Source: Rhabdochlamydiaceae bacterium (lineage in GTDB: Bacteria; Chlamydiota; Chlamydiia; Chlamydiales; Rhabdochlamydiaceae). From it: a stretch of 64,000 nt of DNA. The DNA lies in the NCBI GenBank assembly GCA_019752555.1, contig JAIELY010000001.1:62001-126000 (forward strand), given 5' to 3'. Both the position numbers and the translations under genes were made by a program. Below, piece after piece: positions 8,637 to 17,256 of the stretch (its first letter is position 1; each line of letters opens with the position of its first letter). The notes under the pieces are model-generated. The model saw nothing but the letters and a program-made list of their open reading frames with translations. It did no database searches and had not been told where the DNA came from.

Positions 8637-9491
8637 ATGAATGTTAGAAGCCCTGAACCGATCTCGTTTGTCTCTCCCGCCAAGATTAACTTGTTTTTTC
8701 AAGTGCTTAGCCGAAGAGACGATGGCTATCACGAAATTTTTTCCTTGTATCAGGCGATATCGCTAAAAGACACATTGTCGATTAGCTTATCCCTTCATGA
8801 CAAACTCACATGCACGGACCCTAACCTTCCCTGCGACGATTCCAACCTCATTATTAAAGCGCTTCAGACATACCGTAAGAAAACAGGGTTTTGTTCTCCT
8901 GTCGCGATCCATTTAGAAAAAAACATTCCTGTTCAGTCGGGCCTCGGTGGGGGAAGTGGAAATGCTGCCACCATGCTTTTTGCGTTAAATACCTTAAATC
9001 CTCATCCTGTATCCGAACATGCTTTAGCAAGCTTCGCTGCGGAATTCAGTTCCGACGCCCCCTTTTTTTTCTCTTCTGGCACAGCTTATTGTAAAGGAAG
9101 AGGAGAAATCATTGAGTCATTGCCAGCAAGGGCTCCTATGCATTTATGGATTGCAAAACCACAAGAGGGTTTATCTACTCCTGCAGTGTACCGTGCGATC
9201 CGCGAAGAGTTTTTTACAGCAAGTTTCGACAAAACAACACTCGATCCCCTATCCCATAACTCTTCTGTTGGTCTCTATTTTAACGATTTAGAAATTCCCG
9301 CATTTCAACTCTTGCCCAAATTGAGCGTTTTGCGCGATCAACTCTATGCTCTTGGCTTTACAACGGTTGTCATGAGCGGTAGCGGAACTGCTTTTTTCTG
9401 TATAGGCGAACTCTCTTCTCCCTCTTTACCTGATGTGCATTTTTATCCAGTTTCTTTTCTTAACCGGAAAGAAGGTGCCTGGTATGATTGA
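8637..9491 (+). CDS. ispE: 4-diphosphocytidyl-2-C-methyl-D-erythritol kinase
   Basis: IspE phosphorylates CDP-methylerythritol in the non-mevalonate isoprenoid pathway. The 284-residue GHMP kinase shows the substrate region SPAKINLFFQV with the conserved Lys near residue 15. The glycine-rich ATP loop IPVQSGLGGGSGNAA is near 99, and the C-terminal GHMP motif VMSGSGTAFF near 247. From memory the order rplI-ispE matches CT803-CT804. Its stop is 27 bp from hldD, so read-through into the heptose genes is possible. Confidence 0.95.
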   Translation: MNVRSPEPISFVSPAKINLFFQVLSRRDDGYHEIFSLYQAISLKDTLSISLSLHDKLTCTDPNLPCDDSNLIIKALQTYRKKTGFCSPVAIHLEKNIPVQSGLGGGSGNAATMLFALNTLNPHPVSEHALASFAAEFSSDAPFFFSSGTAYCKGRGEIIESLPARAPMHLWIAKPQEGLSTPAVYRAIREEFFTASFDKTTLDPLSHNSSVGLYFNDLEIPAFQLLPKLSVLRDQLYALGFTTVVMSGSGTAFFCIGELSSPSLPDVHFYPVSFLNRKEGAWYD

Positions 9492-9518
9492 TTTTTCATT
9501 TCTAAAAAGGCGAGTCTC

Positions 9519-10520
9519 ATGTCCAAGTTGTCAAATGATAAAATGATTGTCGTTACTGGTGCTGCCGGATTTATTGGGTCTGGTGTTGTCCGTTATTTGA
9601 ACGACAAGGGAATTACGAACCTGCTTCTTGTCGATGATCTTAAGCAAACAGAAAAGTGGAAAAATCTTCTCAATAAGAAAAGCGCGGACTTTATTTCTAA
9701 GCACGATCTGTTTCGTTATCTGCAAGGAAAAGAAGATGAAATTGGTGCGATCATCCACCTGGGAGCCTGCTCTGATACCTTAGAAGCGGATGGTAGCTAT
9801 TTGATGGAAAATAATTACAGGTATTCCTTGCGGTTAAGTGAATATGCTCTCAACCATGATATTCGATTTATTTATGCGTCCTCTGCTGCAACATATGGAG
9901 ACGGGTTGCTTGGATTCAGGGATGAAGAAAATACAATCGAGCATTTAAAACCTTTGAATTTGTACGGTTTTTCAAAGTACTATTTTGATTTGTGGCTAAA
10001 GCAGCAAGGAGTTTTAGGACAAGTTGTCGGGTTGAAATACTTCAATGTTTATGGACCGAATGAAAATCACAAAGGCCGTATGGCATCGATGGTGTATAAA
10101 ATGCTGCCAGCAGCACGTGATGTTGGCGTGATAAAGCTCTTTAAATCCTCTGAGCCCGACCGCTTTCCGGATGGGGGACAGTGCCGTGACTTTATCTATG
10201 TGAAAGATGTTGTCCGTCTGACATGCGATTTCCTTGAGAATAAAGTGGCAGGTATTTTTAATATTGGCTCTGGCAAAGCGACGACATGGAATGAACTTGC
10301 TCATGCTTTATTCAAAGCACTGGACAAACACCCGCAAATCGAATATATGGATATGCCCAAAGACCTTATTGGACAGTATCAGAACTATACTAAAGCAGAA
10401 ATGGATAAGTACTTAAAAAGACATAACCTTCCAGATAGTCATCCGTTCTGTCAGTATTCCATCGAAGATGGAGTCTCAGATTATGTCCGCAATTATTTAT
10501 TAAAGGATGTACGATGGTAA
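9519..10520 (+). CDS. hldD: ADP-L-glycero-D-manno-heptose 6-epimerase
   Basis: HldD epimerises ADP-D,D-heptose to ADP-L,D-heptose for the LPS inner core. The 333-residue SDR-type protein has the NAD(P) motif GAAGFIGSG near residue 15 and the catalytic YGFSK near 150. HldD-specific blocks are HLGACSDT near 82, KYFNVYGPNE near 170 and the GGQCRDFIYV substrate region near 218. Chlamydiaceae lipooligosaccharide lacks heptose, so this marks an environmental chlamydia able to make ADP-heptose, or one retaining part of the route. The hldE ATG overlaps its last 7 bases, implying translational coupling. Confidence 0.93.
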   Translation: MSKLSNDKMIVVTGAAGFIGSGVVRYLNDKGITNLLLVDDLKQTEKWKNLLNKKSADFISKHDLFRYLQGKEDEIGAIIHLGACSDTLEADGSYLMENNYRYSLRLSEYALNHDIRFIYASSAATYGDGLLGFRDEENTIEHLKPLNLYGFSKYYFDLWLKQQGVLGQVVGLKYFNVYGPNENHKGRMASMVYKMLPAARDVGVIKLFKSSEPDRFPDGGQCRDFIYVKDVVRLTCDFLENKVAGIFNIGSGKATTWNELAHALFKALDKHPQIEYMDMPKDLIGQYQNYTKAEMDKYLKRHNLPDSHPFCQYSIEDGVSDYVRNYLLKDVRW

Positions 10521-11878
10521 AACTCAGTGGGAAATTGCGTCGATTCGGCCCTGTCCGTGTTCTTGTGATCGGCGATTTTATGCTAGATACTTACACAACA
10601 GGTAAAGTTAAGCGGATTTCCCCTGAAGCGCCTGTTTCTGTATTGCATGTTCAAAAAGAAGAGAGCCGCCCTGGCGGAGCCGGAAATGTCGTTCTCAATC
10701 TTATCTCTTTAGGTGCTAAGGTGTCTGTCATTGGACGTATTGGCTATGATATTGGAGGCGAACAGCTCCGCGATTCTTTGGAATGCGAAGGTGTGGATAT
10801 TGAACACCTATTTCTGCAGAAGGGGTATAAAACTCCTGTAAAAAATCGTCTTATCGCTGATGCCCAGCAAGTGTTGCGTGTTGACTTTGAAACCATCACA
10901 CCGCTTCCTGAACAGTTGGAGCAACTTGTTATTGAACAGCTGCCGCCTTTGCTTGAAAAAGTAAACATCATCGCCATTTCTGATTATGGCAAAGGATTTT
11001 TATCCCGCTCATTGCTTAAAGAGATTATTGAAGCAGCGCGGCTCAAAGAGATCCCTGTCATTGTGGATCCGAAAGGGGATGATTTTACTAAATATCAAGG
11101 AGCTACGGTAATAAAGCCAAATCTTGCAGAAGCTTATAATGCGGCAAAGCTTCCTGTCGGAGCTCCCCTTGAGGAGGTCGCTTCTTCTATCCTTCGCGCA
11201 AGCAATGTGGAAATGCTCTTGATCACTCGTTCCGAAGCGGGCATTTCTCTTTTCAATAAAGAAGGTCATCGGTTTGATTTTCCTGTCCGGACTAAAGAAG
11301 TCAAAGATGTCACTGGGGCAGGGGACACAGTGACTGCTATGATTAGCGTGGCTCTTGCTAATAACCTCGATATCAATTACGGAGCTCAACTTGCAAATAT
11401 TGCAGCAGGGATGGCAATCGAGCGACTAGGCTGCGCGCGCATAAGTCTTTCTGAAATGTCAGAACGCCTGCTTGAATATGATGTTGAGAATAAGATTTTT
11501 GATGAAGAGCATCTTTTTGCGCTGCAACAGGCTCTAAAAGGAAAGCGCTACACAGTTCTTGGATTAGAAAGCAGAGAGGGGATGTCTACCGCTTTATTCC
11601 GCAGTCTTCGCAAACTCGCCTCGCGCGATGAGGAAAAAAAGTTAATTGTATATGTGAGAGACAATGACCCCGATGAAGAGTTTATCTCCCTTCTCTCTTC
11701 TCTTGCTGAAGTGGATTTCATCGTACTCAAATGTGAAAGTCTTAAAAACCTCTGTGAGATCATCCATCCTCACCAAGTATTCGTCTTCGAAGACGATAAA
11801 CTCGTCATCCTGGATCACGCAACGGCTCTTTTGGAGCGGATGCGCGAGAATCGAGAGAAGGCGGCATCGCTAGATTGA
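10514..11878 (+). CDS. hldE: HldE-like heptose-7-phosphate kinase with a degenerate adenylyltransferase half
   Basis: Residues about 1-315 form a PfkB-type kinase that phosphorylates D-glycero-D-manno-heptose 7-phosphate. It shows GDFMLDTY near 21, RPGGAGNV near 52 and the catalytic DVTGAGDT near 264. Bifunctional HldE then has a nucleotidyltransferase with TNGCFDxLHxGH. Here the C-terminal part (about 342-454) keeps that domain's layout: KRYTVLG, LIVYVRDND, LSSLAEVDFIVL, HPHQVFVFEDD. The HxGH catalytic block is gone, and LESREGMSTALF stands in its place. I infer a working kinase and a dead or repurposed adenylyltransferase. A separate adenylyltransferase would then be needed elsewhere. Length (454) is slightly below the usual 475. 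Confidence 0.88.
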   Translation: MVKLSGKLRRFGPVRVLVIGDFMLDTYTTGKVKRISPEAPVSVLHVQKEESRPGGAGNVVLNLISLGAKVSVIGRIGYDIGGEQLRDSLECEGVDIEHLFLQKGYKTPVKNRLIADAQQVLRVDFETITPLPEQLEQLVIEQLPPLLEKVNIIAISDYGKGFLSRSLLKEIIEAARLKEIPVIVDPKGDDFTKYQGATVIKPNLAEAYNAAKLPVGAPLEEVASSILRASNVEMLLITRSEAGISLFNKEGHRFDFPVRTKEVKDVTGAGDTVTAMISVALANNLDINYGAQLANIAAGMAIERLGCARISLSEMSERLLEYDVENKIFDEEHLFALQQALKGKRYTVLGLESREGMSTALFRSLRKLASRDEEKKLIVYVRDNDPDEEFISLLSSLAEVDFIVLKCESLKNLCEIIHPHQVFVFEDDKLVILDHATALLERMRENREKAASLD

Positions 11879-11918
11879 AACGATTTGTTGCAAAATTAAA
11901 TTTTAATTAGTGCTTAAG

Positions 11919-11946
11919 TTGCGATAAACCTCGAACGGGACATTAT
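11919..11946 (+). promoter_or_regulatory. Possible promoter of the MESH1-like gene
   Basis: TTGCGA (11919-11924) and CATTAT (11941-11946) are 16 bases apart, in the 164-bp gap after hldE. No clear terminator is seen in this gap. Weak call. Confidence 0.25.
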
Positions 11947-12042
11947 TCCTCGTTTCTGCTATGCTCTGTATTAAATTTCGCAAATTTTATTAATAATTTT
12001 GAGTCATTTATGCCTCAAATCACTTAGCTTAAGGGGGAAACA

Positions 12043-12861
12043 ATGAAATTGATTACAATTCCATTATTAGCGCTTACATTGAGTGCTGTCGGTGTTCATA
12101 GCGATAGCAGTCGGCCGCAGATCACATTGAGAAGCGGTGGGGTTGAAATTACACAGAGCTCTTCGGCGCAGATTGAAGAAAAAATTAAGGCTTGCCGAGC
12201 CTCTCTTGCTGAGCTTGTACAATCCAATGCTATGTGTATGAATCATTTTGATGCGTTTGCTAACCACTTGGATCAGGCTTATTCTCAGGAAGGGGTAATG
12301 ACCACGTCAGATATTGATCAGATTTTGTCTGCTGTGAGTTTTGCTGCCGAGAAGCATAAGCTTCAAGTGCGTAAAAATGCAGAGAAAACACCCTACATTT
12401 CCCACCCAATTGGCGTTGCGCTTCATCTGATGGATATTGGGCAAGTGCGCGATGTGTCTGTCATTATCGGCGCTCTTTTGCATGACACTATTGAAGACAC
12501 TGAGACAACTTATAGTGAAATTGAAACTCTTTTCGGCAAAGATGTCGCTAACTACGTTAAAGAAGTTACCGATGATAAATCCTTAGCACGCGAACAGAGA
12601 AAACGGGGACAGATCATTAGCGCTGCTAAAAAGTCTGTTGGAGCTGCGCAAATTAAACTTGCAGATAAGTTCTACAACCTGACAGATCTTTTTGAAAATC
12701 CCCCACCCGATTGGACCCGTGAGCGGATTGATCAATATTATCAGTGGGCTAAAAGTGTTGTGGATAGGCTTCCTGCTTCAAATCAGCACTTAAAAGATGC
12801 AATTCAAGATTTGATCCATAACTACTGGGAAAAGCAAGGTAATCCAGAGAAAAGTAGTTAA
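12043..12861 (+). CDS. Secreted MESH1-type HD hydrolase (ppGpp/NADPH phosphohydrolase family)
   Basis: A 272-residue protein. The first 20 residues (MKLI then TIPLLALTLSAVGVHS) look like a Sec signal peptide. A helical linker follows. From about 105 to 260 there is an HD domain of the SpoT-hydrolase/MESH1 kind: ISHPIGVALHL, GALLHDTIEDTETT, EVTDDKSL, and IKLADKFYNLTDL, with metal-binding His, His-Asp and Asp all present. No synthetase, TGS or ACT domain follows, so it is a stand-alone hydrolase. MESH1 homologues hydrolyse ppGpp, and the human enzyme also dephosphorylates NADPH. Chlamydiae are generally considered to lack RelA/SpoT. Export suggests a substrate in the periplasm or host. GGGGGA precedes the start. 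Confidence 0.85.
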   Translation: MKLITIPLLALTLSAVGVHSDSSRPQITLRSGGVEITQSSSAQIEEKIKACRASLAELVQSNAMCMNHFDAFANHLDQAYSQEGVMTTSDIDQILSAVSFAAEKHKLQVRKNAEKTPYISHPIGVALHLMDIGQVRDVSVIIGALLHDTIEDTETTYSEIETLFGKDVANYVKEVTDDKSLAREQRKRGQIISAAKKSVGAAQIKLADKFYNLTDLFENPPPDWTRERIDQYYQWAKSVVDRLPASNQHLKDAIQDLIHNYWEKQGNPEKSS

Positions 12862-12919
12862 ATATTGATTCTTCCGGTTAGTGCGGTGCTTAAACGTATT
12901 GATGAAGTGAGTGCGATGC

Positions 12920-13336
12920 ATGGAAAAGCAAGACGCGATGTTTAACGTAAAACTGCGGACGCGGTATTCAGAAACGGGGCAGGATGGGATTATTCACCAT
13001 TCTGCCTACGTGATTTATTTAGAAGAAGCGCGAGTGGAATTTTTTAAAAGCATCGGATGCGATATTAACGTGCTAGAAAAGGAAGAGATCTTTTGCCCTG
13101 TTGTCGATCTTTCCATGAAATATCTTAAACCTTTGTATTCGCTCCAAGAGATCGTTGTTCAAGTTTCTGTCCTATCAAGTTCTAAGGTTCGTTTTGTCTT
13201 GGAATATCAAATATTTAGAGAGGGAAGTTGTGTCGCAACTGGCACAACCTCCCATTGTTTTACAAATGGGGCATTTAAACCCATTCCCATTCCCGTCAAG
13301 TTAGGACTGGCGCAGCCGCTCAATGCGAGTCTCTAG
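12920..13336 (+). CDS. Acyl-CoA thioesterase, YbgC/4-hydroxybenzoyl-CoA thioesterase type
   Basis: A single hotdog-fold protein of about 138 residues. The N-terminal segment TRYSETGQDGIIHHSAYVIY matches the YbgC family, with the substrate-contacting helix EEARVEFFKSIG next. The usual catalytic Asp of the family (TDAxG) appears as the Glu-Thr-Gly-Gln-Asp-Gly segment, so the exact residue is unclear. An in-frame GTG at 12911 is an alternative start; neither has a strong ribosome site. The 3' end overlaps convergent htpX by 36 bp. Substrate unknown. Confidence 0.8.
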   Translation: MEKQDAMFNVKLRTRYSETGQDGIIHHSAYVIYLEEARVEFFKSIGCDINVLEKEEIFCPVVDLSMKYLKPLYSLQEIVVQVSVLSSSKVRFVLEYQIFREGSCVATGTTSHCFTNGAFKPIPIPVKLGLAQPLNASL

Positions 13337-14212
13337 AGGGGGATGGCTCGCAAACAGGAGCTTCCATCCGCTTTTTTTCCCAGTTGAGATCATCATTGTC
13401 TGAAAGGAGGGCTTATCGACCTTTGCATCTCTAATCTGCTGCATCCGCTTTAATGATTCTAACGCTGAAATCATTTTTTCCTTGCCCGCAAGTTTAGAGC
13501 CCCCTTTATCCGCTCTAAATTCCCGGAATCTAGAAAACCACGCAACGACAATCGACCCTAAAACCATAAATACGATTTCAAAGAGAAAGGTGAATAAATA
13601 ATAGGACATGTACGATCCTGATGAAGAGCTGCTGCGATCCCGGTTTCCAAGTCCTGAGACGACGTAGGCTAGAACTCGAGCGAGGAACATCACAAATGCA
13701 TTGACCACCCCTTGTAATAGCGCCATGGTCACCATGTCTCCATTTGCGATGTGGGTAATTTCATGCGCGATCACTCCTTCAAGCTCCTGTTGCGACATCC
13801 GACGCATTAAACCCGTTGAGACAGCAACAAGAGAAGAACTTTTTGTCGCACCTGTTGCAAAGGCATTGGGTTCAGGGGATTCAAAAATACCAACCTCGGG
13901 CATTTTAGGAAGTCCTGCTTCCCTTGATAACGTGTGAACTGTTAGCACCAAGCGGCGCATTTCTGGATCTTGCTCGTTTGGATCGATCAAGCGAACTCCC
14001 ATCATCCATTTGGCCATTTGTTTAGAAAGCGCAAGCGAAATCAATGCGCCTCCCATTCCCCAGACTAAACAGAAAATCAGAAGAGACTTCACGTTCAGCC
14101 CGTAACTTTGCAAATAAGGCTGGACGTGGAATACGTTGAGAATGATGGAAAGCATCATTACAACGAGGAAGTTGATGGCTAAAAACAAGAAAACACGTTT
14201 TGCAATGGCCAT
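13301..14212 (-). CDS. htpX: Membrane zinc metalloprotease HtpX
   Basis: HtpX degrades misfolded inner-membrane proteins. The 303-residue protein has two N-terminal membrane helices (about 8-28 and 38-58). The zinc site is HEITH near residue 150. Two more hydrophobic segments follow, then the third ligand region FREFRAD near 225. An ATG five codons upstream (14227) exists, but GGGGA lies eight bases before the ATG at 14212 and MAIAKR is the usual HtpX start. The 3' end overlaps the convergent thioesterase gene. Confidence 0.93.
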   Translation of the reverse strand: MAIAKRVFLFLAINFLVVMMLSIILNVFHVQPYLQSYGLNVKSLLIFCLVWGMGGALISLALSKQMAKWMMGVRLIDPNEQDPEMRRLVLTVHTLSREAGLPKMPEVGIFESPEPNAFATGATKSSSLVAVSTGLMRRMSQQELEGVIAHEITHIANGDMVTMALLQGVVNAFVMFLARVLAYVVSGLGNRDRSSSSSGSYMSYYLFTFLFEIVFMVLGSIVVAWFSRFREFRADKGGSKLAGKEKMISALESLKRMQQIRDAKVDKPSFQTMMISTGKKSGWKLLFASHPPLETRIERLRQS

Positions 14213-14470
14213 AAGATAAATCCCCATGTTTGGTGAGGCTCATTATCCTTTCTTTACGACTAGCTGTCAATGGGGAGGAAGAACGCTCTTTTGTTAAATA
14301 AATTCTAAAGAACGACAATAAATTAAATTAAATCTTTTCTTTAATTTGAGAAAACATAGAATCTTTCCCGTAAATGATTTGAACCTGTCCTAATAAAATG
14401 TTTTTCCGTTTTCCGCAGATTTTTGCTTTTTTTCACGATTCATGACTTATGAAAATCAGTCGGAACTTTT

Positions 14471-14476
14471 TATAGT
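14471..14476 (+). promoter_or_regulatory. Possible -10 element upstream of the 14509 gene
   Basis: TATAGT is followed by AATAG, about 33 bases before the AAGGAG-preceded start. No convincing -35 is visible, so this is tentative. Confidence 0.25.
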
Positions 14477-14508
14477 AATAGGTTCGTTTTCCCAAGGAGA
14501 AAAGCGAA

Positions 14509-15285
14509 ATGGCCATTAGTACTCTCTATAGAATTTATCAATCGTACCACATTCAGTGCCAAGTCCTAAAAGATCCTTCTCTCTCCAGTGAAAAGCGCGC
14601 ACATGCTTTTAATCGGTGTGAGCGCATTTATTACGTTTTTAAAACAATGTGCTCGCCTCTTCTAGAAATCACATCTGCAGCCGAATCGGGTTCCTTTGAA
14701 ATATTAAAGAGCATTAGAGCCGATGTTAAAACATTTCATGCACGAGTCATGCATGCCAAAAGAGAATTTTTAGAGACAGCTGTTGAAACCCTCTACGAAA
14801 AGTATGAACGCTATAGGAGCGGTTACCGCTCGCTAAACTATTCACATCTGTCAGTGATCAATCGGTGTGCCTTGTTTGAACATTGCGAGCGCACCTACCA
14901 AATGTTTAAAACATCAGCATCCAGTATGTTACGCAATGAGTTCGCGTCCAATCTTCATGCCTGTAAAGCTCTTGCATCGATTGTGGAAGATGTTAAAAAG
15001 ATTCATGCGCAACATAAGCAGCATAGACATGAGTTTTTGGAGTCTTTTATGCAATTCGAGTTCTATTCAACAGATACACCAGAGGGCATTAAGATGTGGC
15101 TGGAATCTGCATCTGTCACAAAGATGCTATGTATTCTAAACACTGCCAAAATGATCAGACAAGCTGAAAAGAACAAGGTCTATGCCATCCATGCAGGCTT
15201 TTCTAAGCGTAAAATTCAAAAAATCGAACGCACAATCCGCACGCATCAAAGTGTGCTCTCTGATCTGCGATTCGTCTTTGGCTAA
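14509..15285 (+). CDS. Hypothetical protein with two diverged internal repeats
   Basis: A 258-residue helical, basic protein with no known family. Two halves resemble each other. Residues about 27-105 contain FNRCERIYYVFKTMCSPLL, then VKTFHARVMHAKREFLE. Residues about 118-195 contain a CERTYQMFKTSASSMLR segment, then VKKIHAQHKQHRHEFLE. This suggests an ancient internal duplication of a roughly 90-residue helical unit. There is no signal peptide or membrane segment. AAGGAG is ideally placed before the ATG. It stands alone between htpX and a convergent secreted-protein pair. An effector role is possible but unsupported. Confidence 0.7.
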   Translation: MAISTLYRIYQSYHIQCQVLKDPSLSSEKRAHAFNRCERIYYVFKTMCSPLLEITSAAESGSFEILKSIRADVKTFHARVMHAKREFLETAVETLYEKYERYRSGYRSLNYSHLSVINRCALFEHCERTYQMFKTSASSMLRNEFASNLHACKALASIVEDVKKIHAQHKQHRHEFLESFMQFEFYSTDTPEGIKMWLESASVTKMLCILNTAKMIRQAEKNKVYAIHAGFSKRKIQKIERTIRTHQSVLSDLRFVFG

Positions 15286-15296
15286 TGCACCGATGT

Positions 15297-15845
15297 TTAG
15301 CGAATCGTTTTGCTTTGAACAATTCTGAGTGCTTCTTCATAGGGTTCTTCCTTTATTGTCGCATATAAATGAGGGTTGTCAGTCTTTTTTGCTTTGTAGA
15401 ATATCTTGTTTTTTACGTGAAAGACCAGCTCTACATTGTCATTTGATGAATTGAATTTTTTTGGCTTGATAAAACTAATCATTATGTCTGCTCGACTTGA
15501 AGGAAACGGATATTCTCTAAGAAAAGGTCTGATTTTTTCATGAGCATTGATGTTATCTACTAGCTTCTCCGTGATCTTAACTTCTAATTCTCGAGCCTTA
15601 TCGATTGTGGCTGTGCAATTAGCGGCAAACTGTAATGATATTTCTTCAACGTCATATGGCATGCTACCACCACTTCCTTCACAGTAAAATCCAAACTCTT
15701 TTTTTATTTGCTTAGCAAATGAATTGATAATTTCATTTGCGTATACTGCATAATCAGGACAGTCGTTTTCTTGAGCAACGGTGGAGGTCCTTAACAAAGC
15801 AAAGGATGCTAGAAAGATTAGGAAGCTGAAGAGTTTATTTGCCAT
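15297..15845 (-). CDS. Secreted hypothetical protein, tandem paralogue A
   Basis: A 182-residue protein with a signal peptide (MANKLFSFLIFLASFALL, probable cleavage after STVA). The mature part carries FAKQIKKEFGF, then CEGSGGSMPYDVEEI, ARELEVKITEKLV, INAHEKIRPFLREYPFP and EEPYEEALRIV. These blocks recur almost unchanged in the next gene. I believe the family is common in environmental chlamydiae, but its function is unknown to me. It lies 46 bp downstream of paralogue B and probably arose by tandem duplication. Likely periplasmic or secreted. Confidence 0.75.
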   Translation of the reverse strand: MANKLFSFLIFLASFALLRTSTVAQENDCPDYAVYANEIINSFAKQIKKEFGFYCEGSGGSMPYDVEEISLQFAANCTATIDKARELEVKITEKLVDNINAHEKIRPFLREYPFPSSRADIMISFIKPKKFNSSNDNVELVFHVKNKIFYKAKKTDNPHLYATIKEEPYEEALRIVQSKTIR

Positions 15846-15891
15846 AAAAGTTGGGTGCTTTTTGCCGTCTCTTGTTAATACAGTTTATCGA

Positions 15892-16443
15892 CTACGGGGT
15901 AGTTTTGTTCTGAACAATTTTTAGAGCCTCTTCGTAAGGCTCTTCTTTTAGAGTATCGTAGAGATGTGGATTGTTTAGTTTCTTCGCTTGGTAGAATATC
16001 TTGTTTTTGGCTTGGAATACCAACTCTACGTTGTTGTTTGATAGGTTGAAATTTTTTGTTTTGTAAAACCTAATCATTACATCAGCGCGATTAGCGGGAA
16101 AAGGATACTCTCGAAGAAAAGGTCTGATTTTTTCATGAGCATTGATAAATTCGACAAGCTTTTCTGTAATTTTAACTTCTAATTCGCGAGCTTCATCTAT
16201 TGATACTTGCCGATTTGTGGAAAACTTAATTGATATTTCTTCAACGTCATAGGGCATACTACCTCCGCTAGCTTCACAATTAAATCCAAATTCTTTTTTT
16301 ATTTGCTTTGCAAAGGAGTGGATGATTTCATTTGCGTATAGAGTGTAATCATCTTTTTCGTTTTTGATCGCGCTTGCATTGTTTAATGCCGTAATGAATA
16401 TTATTATTAGATTTCTAATATTTTTTAATTTCATAAAATCCAT
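15892..16443 (-). CDS. Secreted hypothetical protein, tandem paralogue B
   Basis: About 183 residues, with the same family blocks as paralogue A (FAKQIKKEFGFNCEASGGSM, ARELEVKITEKLV, INAHEKIRPFLREYPFP). The frame opens further upstream (16482), but starts at 16443 or 16434 place the signal peptide (MKLKNIRNLIIIFITALNNA) at the N-terminus, so the longer form is unlikely. The start overlaps the 3' end of the lipase-like gene by about 29 bp, suggesting coupling. The two copies differ mostly in the signal peptide and at scattered surface positions. Confidence 0.73.
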   Translation of the reverse strand: MDFMKLKNIRNLIIIFITALNNASAIKNEKDDYTLYANEIIHSFAKQIKKEFGFNCEASGGSMPYDVEEISIKFSTNRQVSIDEARELEVKITEKLVEFINAHEKIRPFLREYPFPANRADVMIRFYKTKNFNLSNNNVELVFQAKNKIFYQAKKLNNPHLYDTLKEEPYEEALKIVQNKTTP

Positions 16444-17182
16444 TTTTATTTCTTGCTTTTGAAAAGTAGTCGTCTTGAACACCTTTATACGTCCCGCCTA
16501 ACCGAGCATGGTCTGCAAACCAGGCTGTCAGGTTGCCCCAACCCGATTGAGGCTGTACAAACCTAATATTATAGTTTGGACTAAGGAAAGGTATTATTGC
16601 AAACCACTTCCTAATATAATCTTCTTCAGAATAGACGTTTTGTGCGTCTTTGCCAAATCTGATCGGCAATGGCTTGGCTGGGCCAAGGCCGAGACAGAGC
16701 ATTTTCGCTCTTGCTAAAGCTTGTTGGTCATCGGGCATGCCGTTGAGGATCGAGTAGGTCGTGGCGCCGCCTCGGCTGTGAGCGATGTGGAGCCAAAGCA
16801 TATCGGGATTAATGTTGTAAATGACGTTGAGCATGGCCATTAAGAATTGACGGCCCATGACAACTTCTGCGGTATCTTGGCTTTTTCTCTCTCTAAATGT
16901 TTGGGCAACATCTTGAGTCATTCCGTGTGACATACTGTACATGGCGAAGGTGAGGGTGCCTTCGGGAATGGCGCTGTTTAAGAACTGGAGGTTATCGTAA
17001 ACATCGATGGGTTTAACTTGAATTCCGTTGATGTCTGTAATGAGCCCGATGGAGCTGGCATCGCGCATCATTAAAAATTGCATCGAGCCTAGAAAATTTT
17101 TTGTTTTGCTGCAAGCGGGTTGTTTTGCAGGTTTTTCTAGGGAAATCTTTTTTCTTTGCATATAAATTCGAATTTGTGACAT
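16415..17182 (-). CDS. Putative alpha/beta-hydrolase-like protein (DUF687-like?)
   Basis: 255 residues. The centre has LWLHIAHSRGGATTYSIL, where AHSRGG could be a nucleophile elbow (a variant of G-x-S-x-G). Downstream LCLGLGPAKPLPI and a late NYNIRFVQPQS region could carry the other triad residues. The layout reminds me of the chlamydial DUF687 proteins, which are longer, so this may be a short or truncated relative. That link is from memory and weak. No signal peptide is visible. It is the first gene of a three-gene minus-strand cluster with the secreted paralogues. Confidence 0.6.
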   Translation of the reverse strand: MSQIRIYMQRKKISLEKPAKQPACSKTKNFLGSMQFLMMRDASSIGLITDINGIQVKPIDVYDNLQFLNSAIPEGTLTFAMYSMSHGMTQDVAQTFRERKSQDTAEVVMGRQFLMAMLNVIYNINPDMLWLHIAHSRGGATTYSILNGMPDDQQALARAKMLCLGLGPAKPLPIRFGKDAQNVYSEEDYIRKWFAIIPFLSPNYNIRFVQPQSGWGNLTAWFADHARLGGTYKGVQDDYFSKARNKNGFYEIKKY

Positions 17183-17256
17183 CTATCTGCTAAAGAAAGC
17201 AGCAATTGCGAGAGTAAAATCCGAGCAGTGCATTACCTAAGGGAGTCAAAGCGCAG

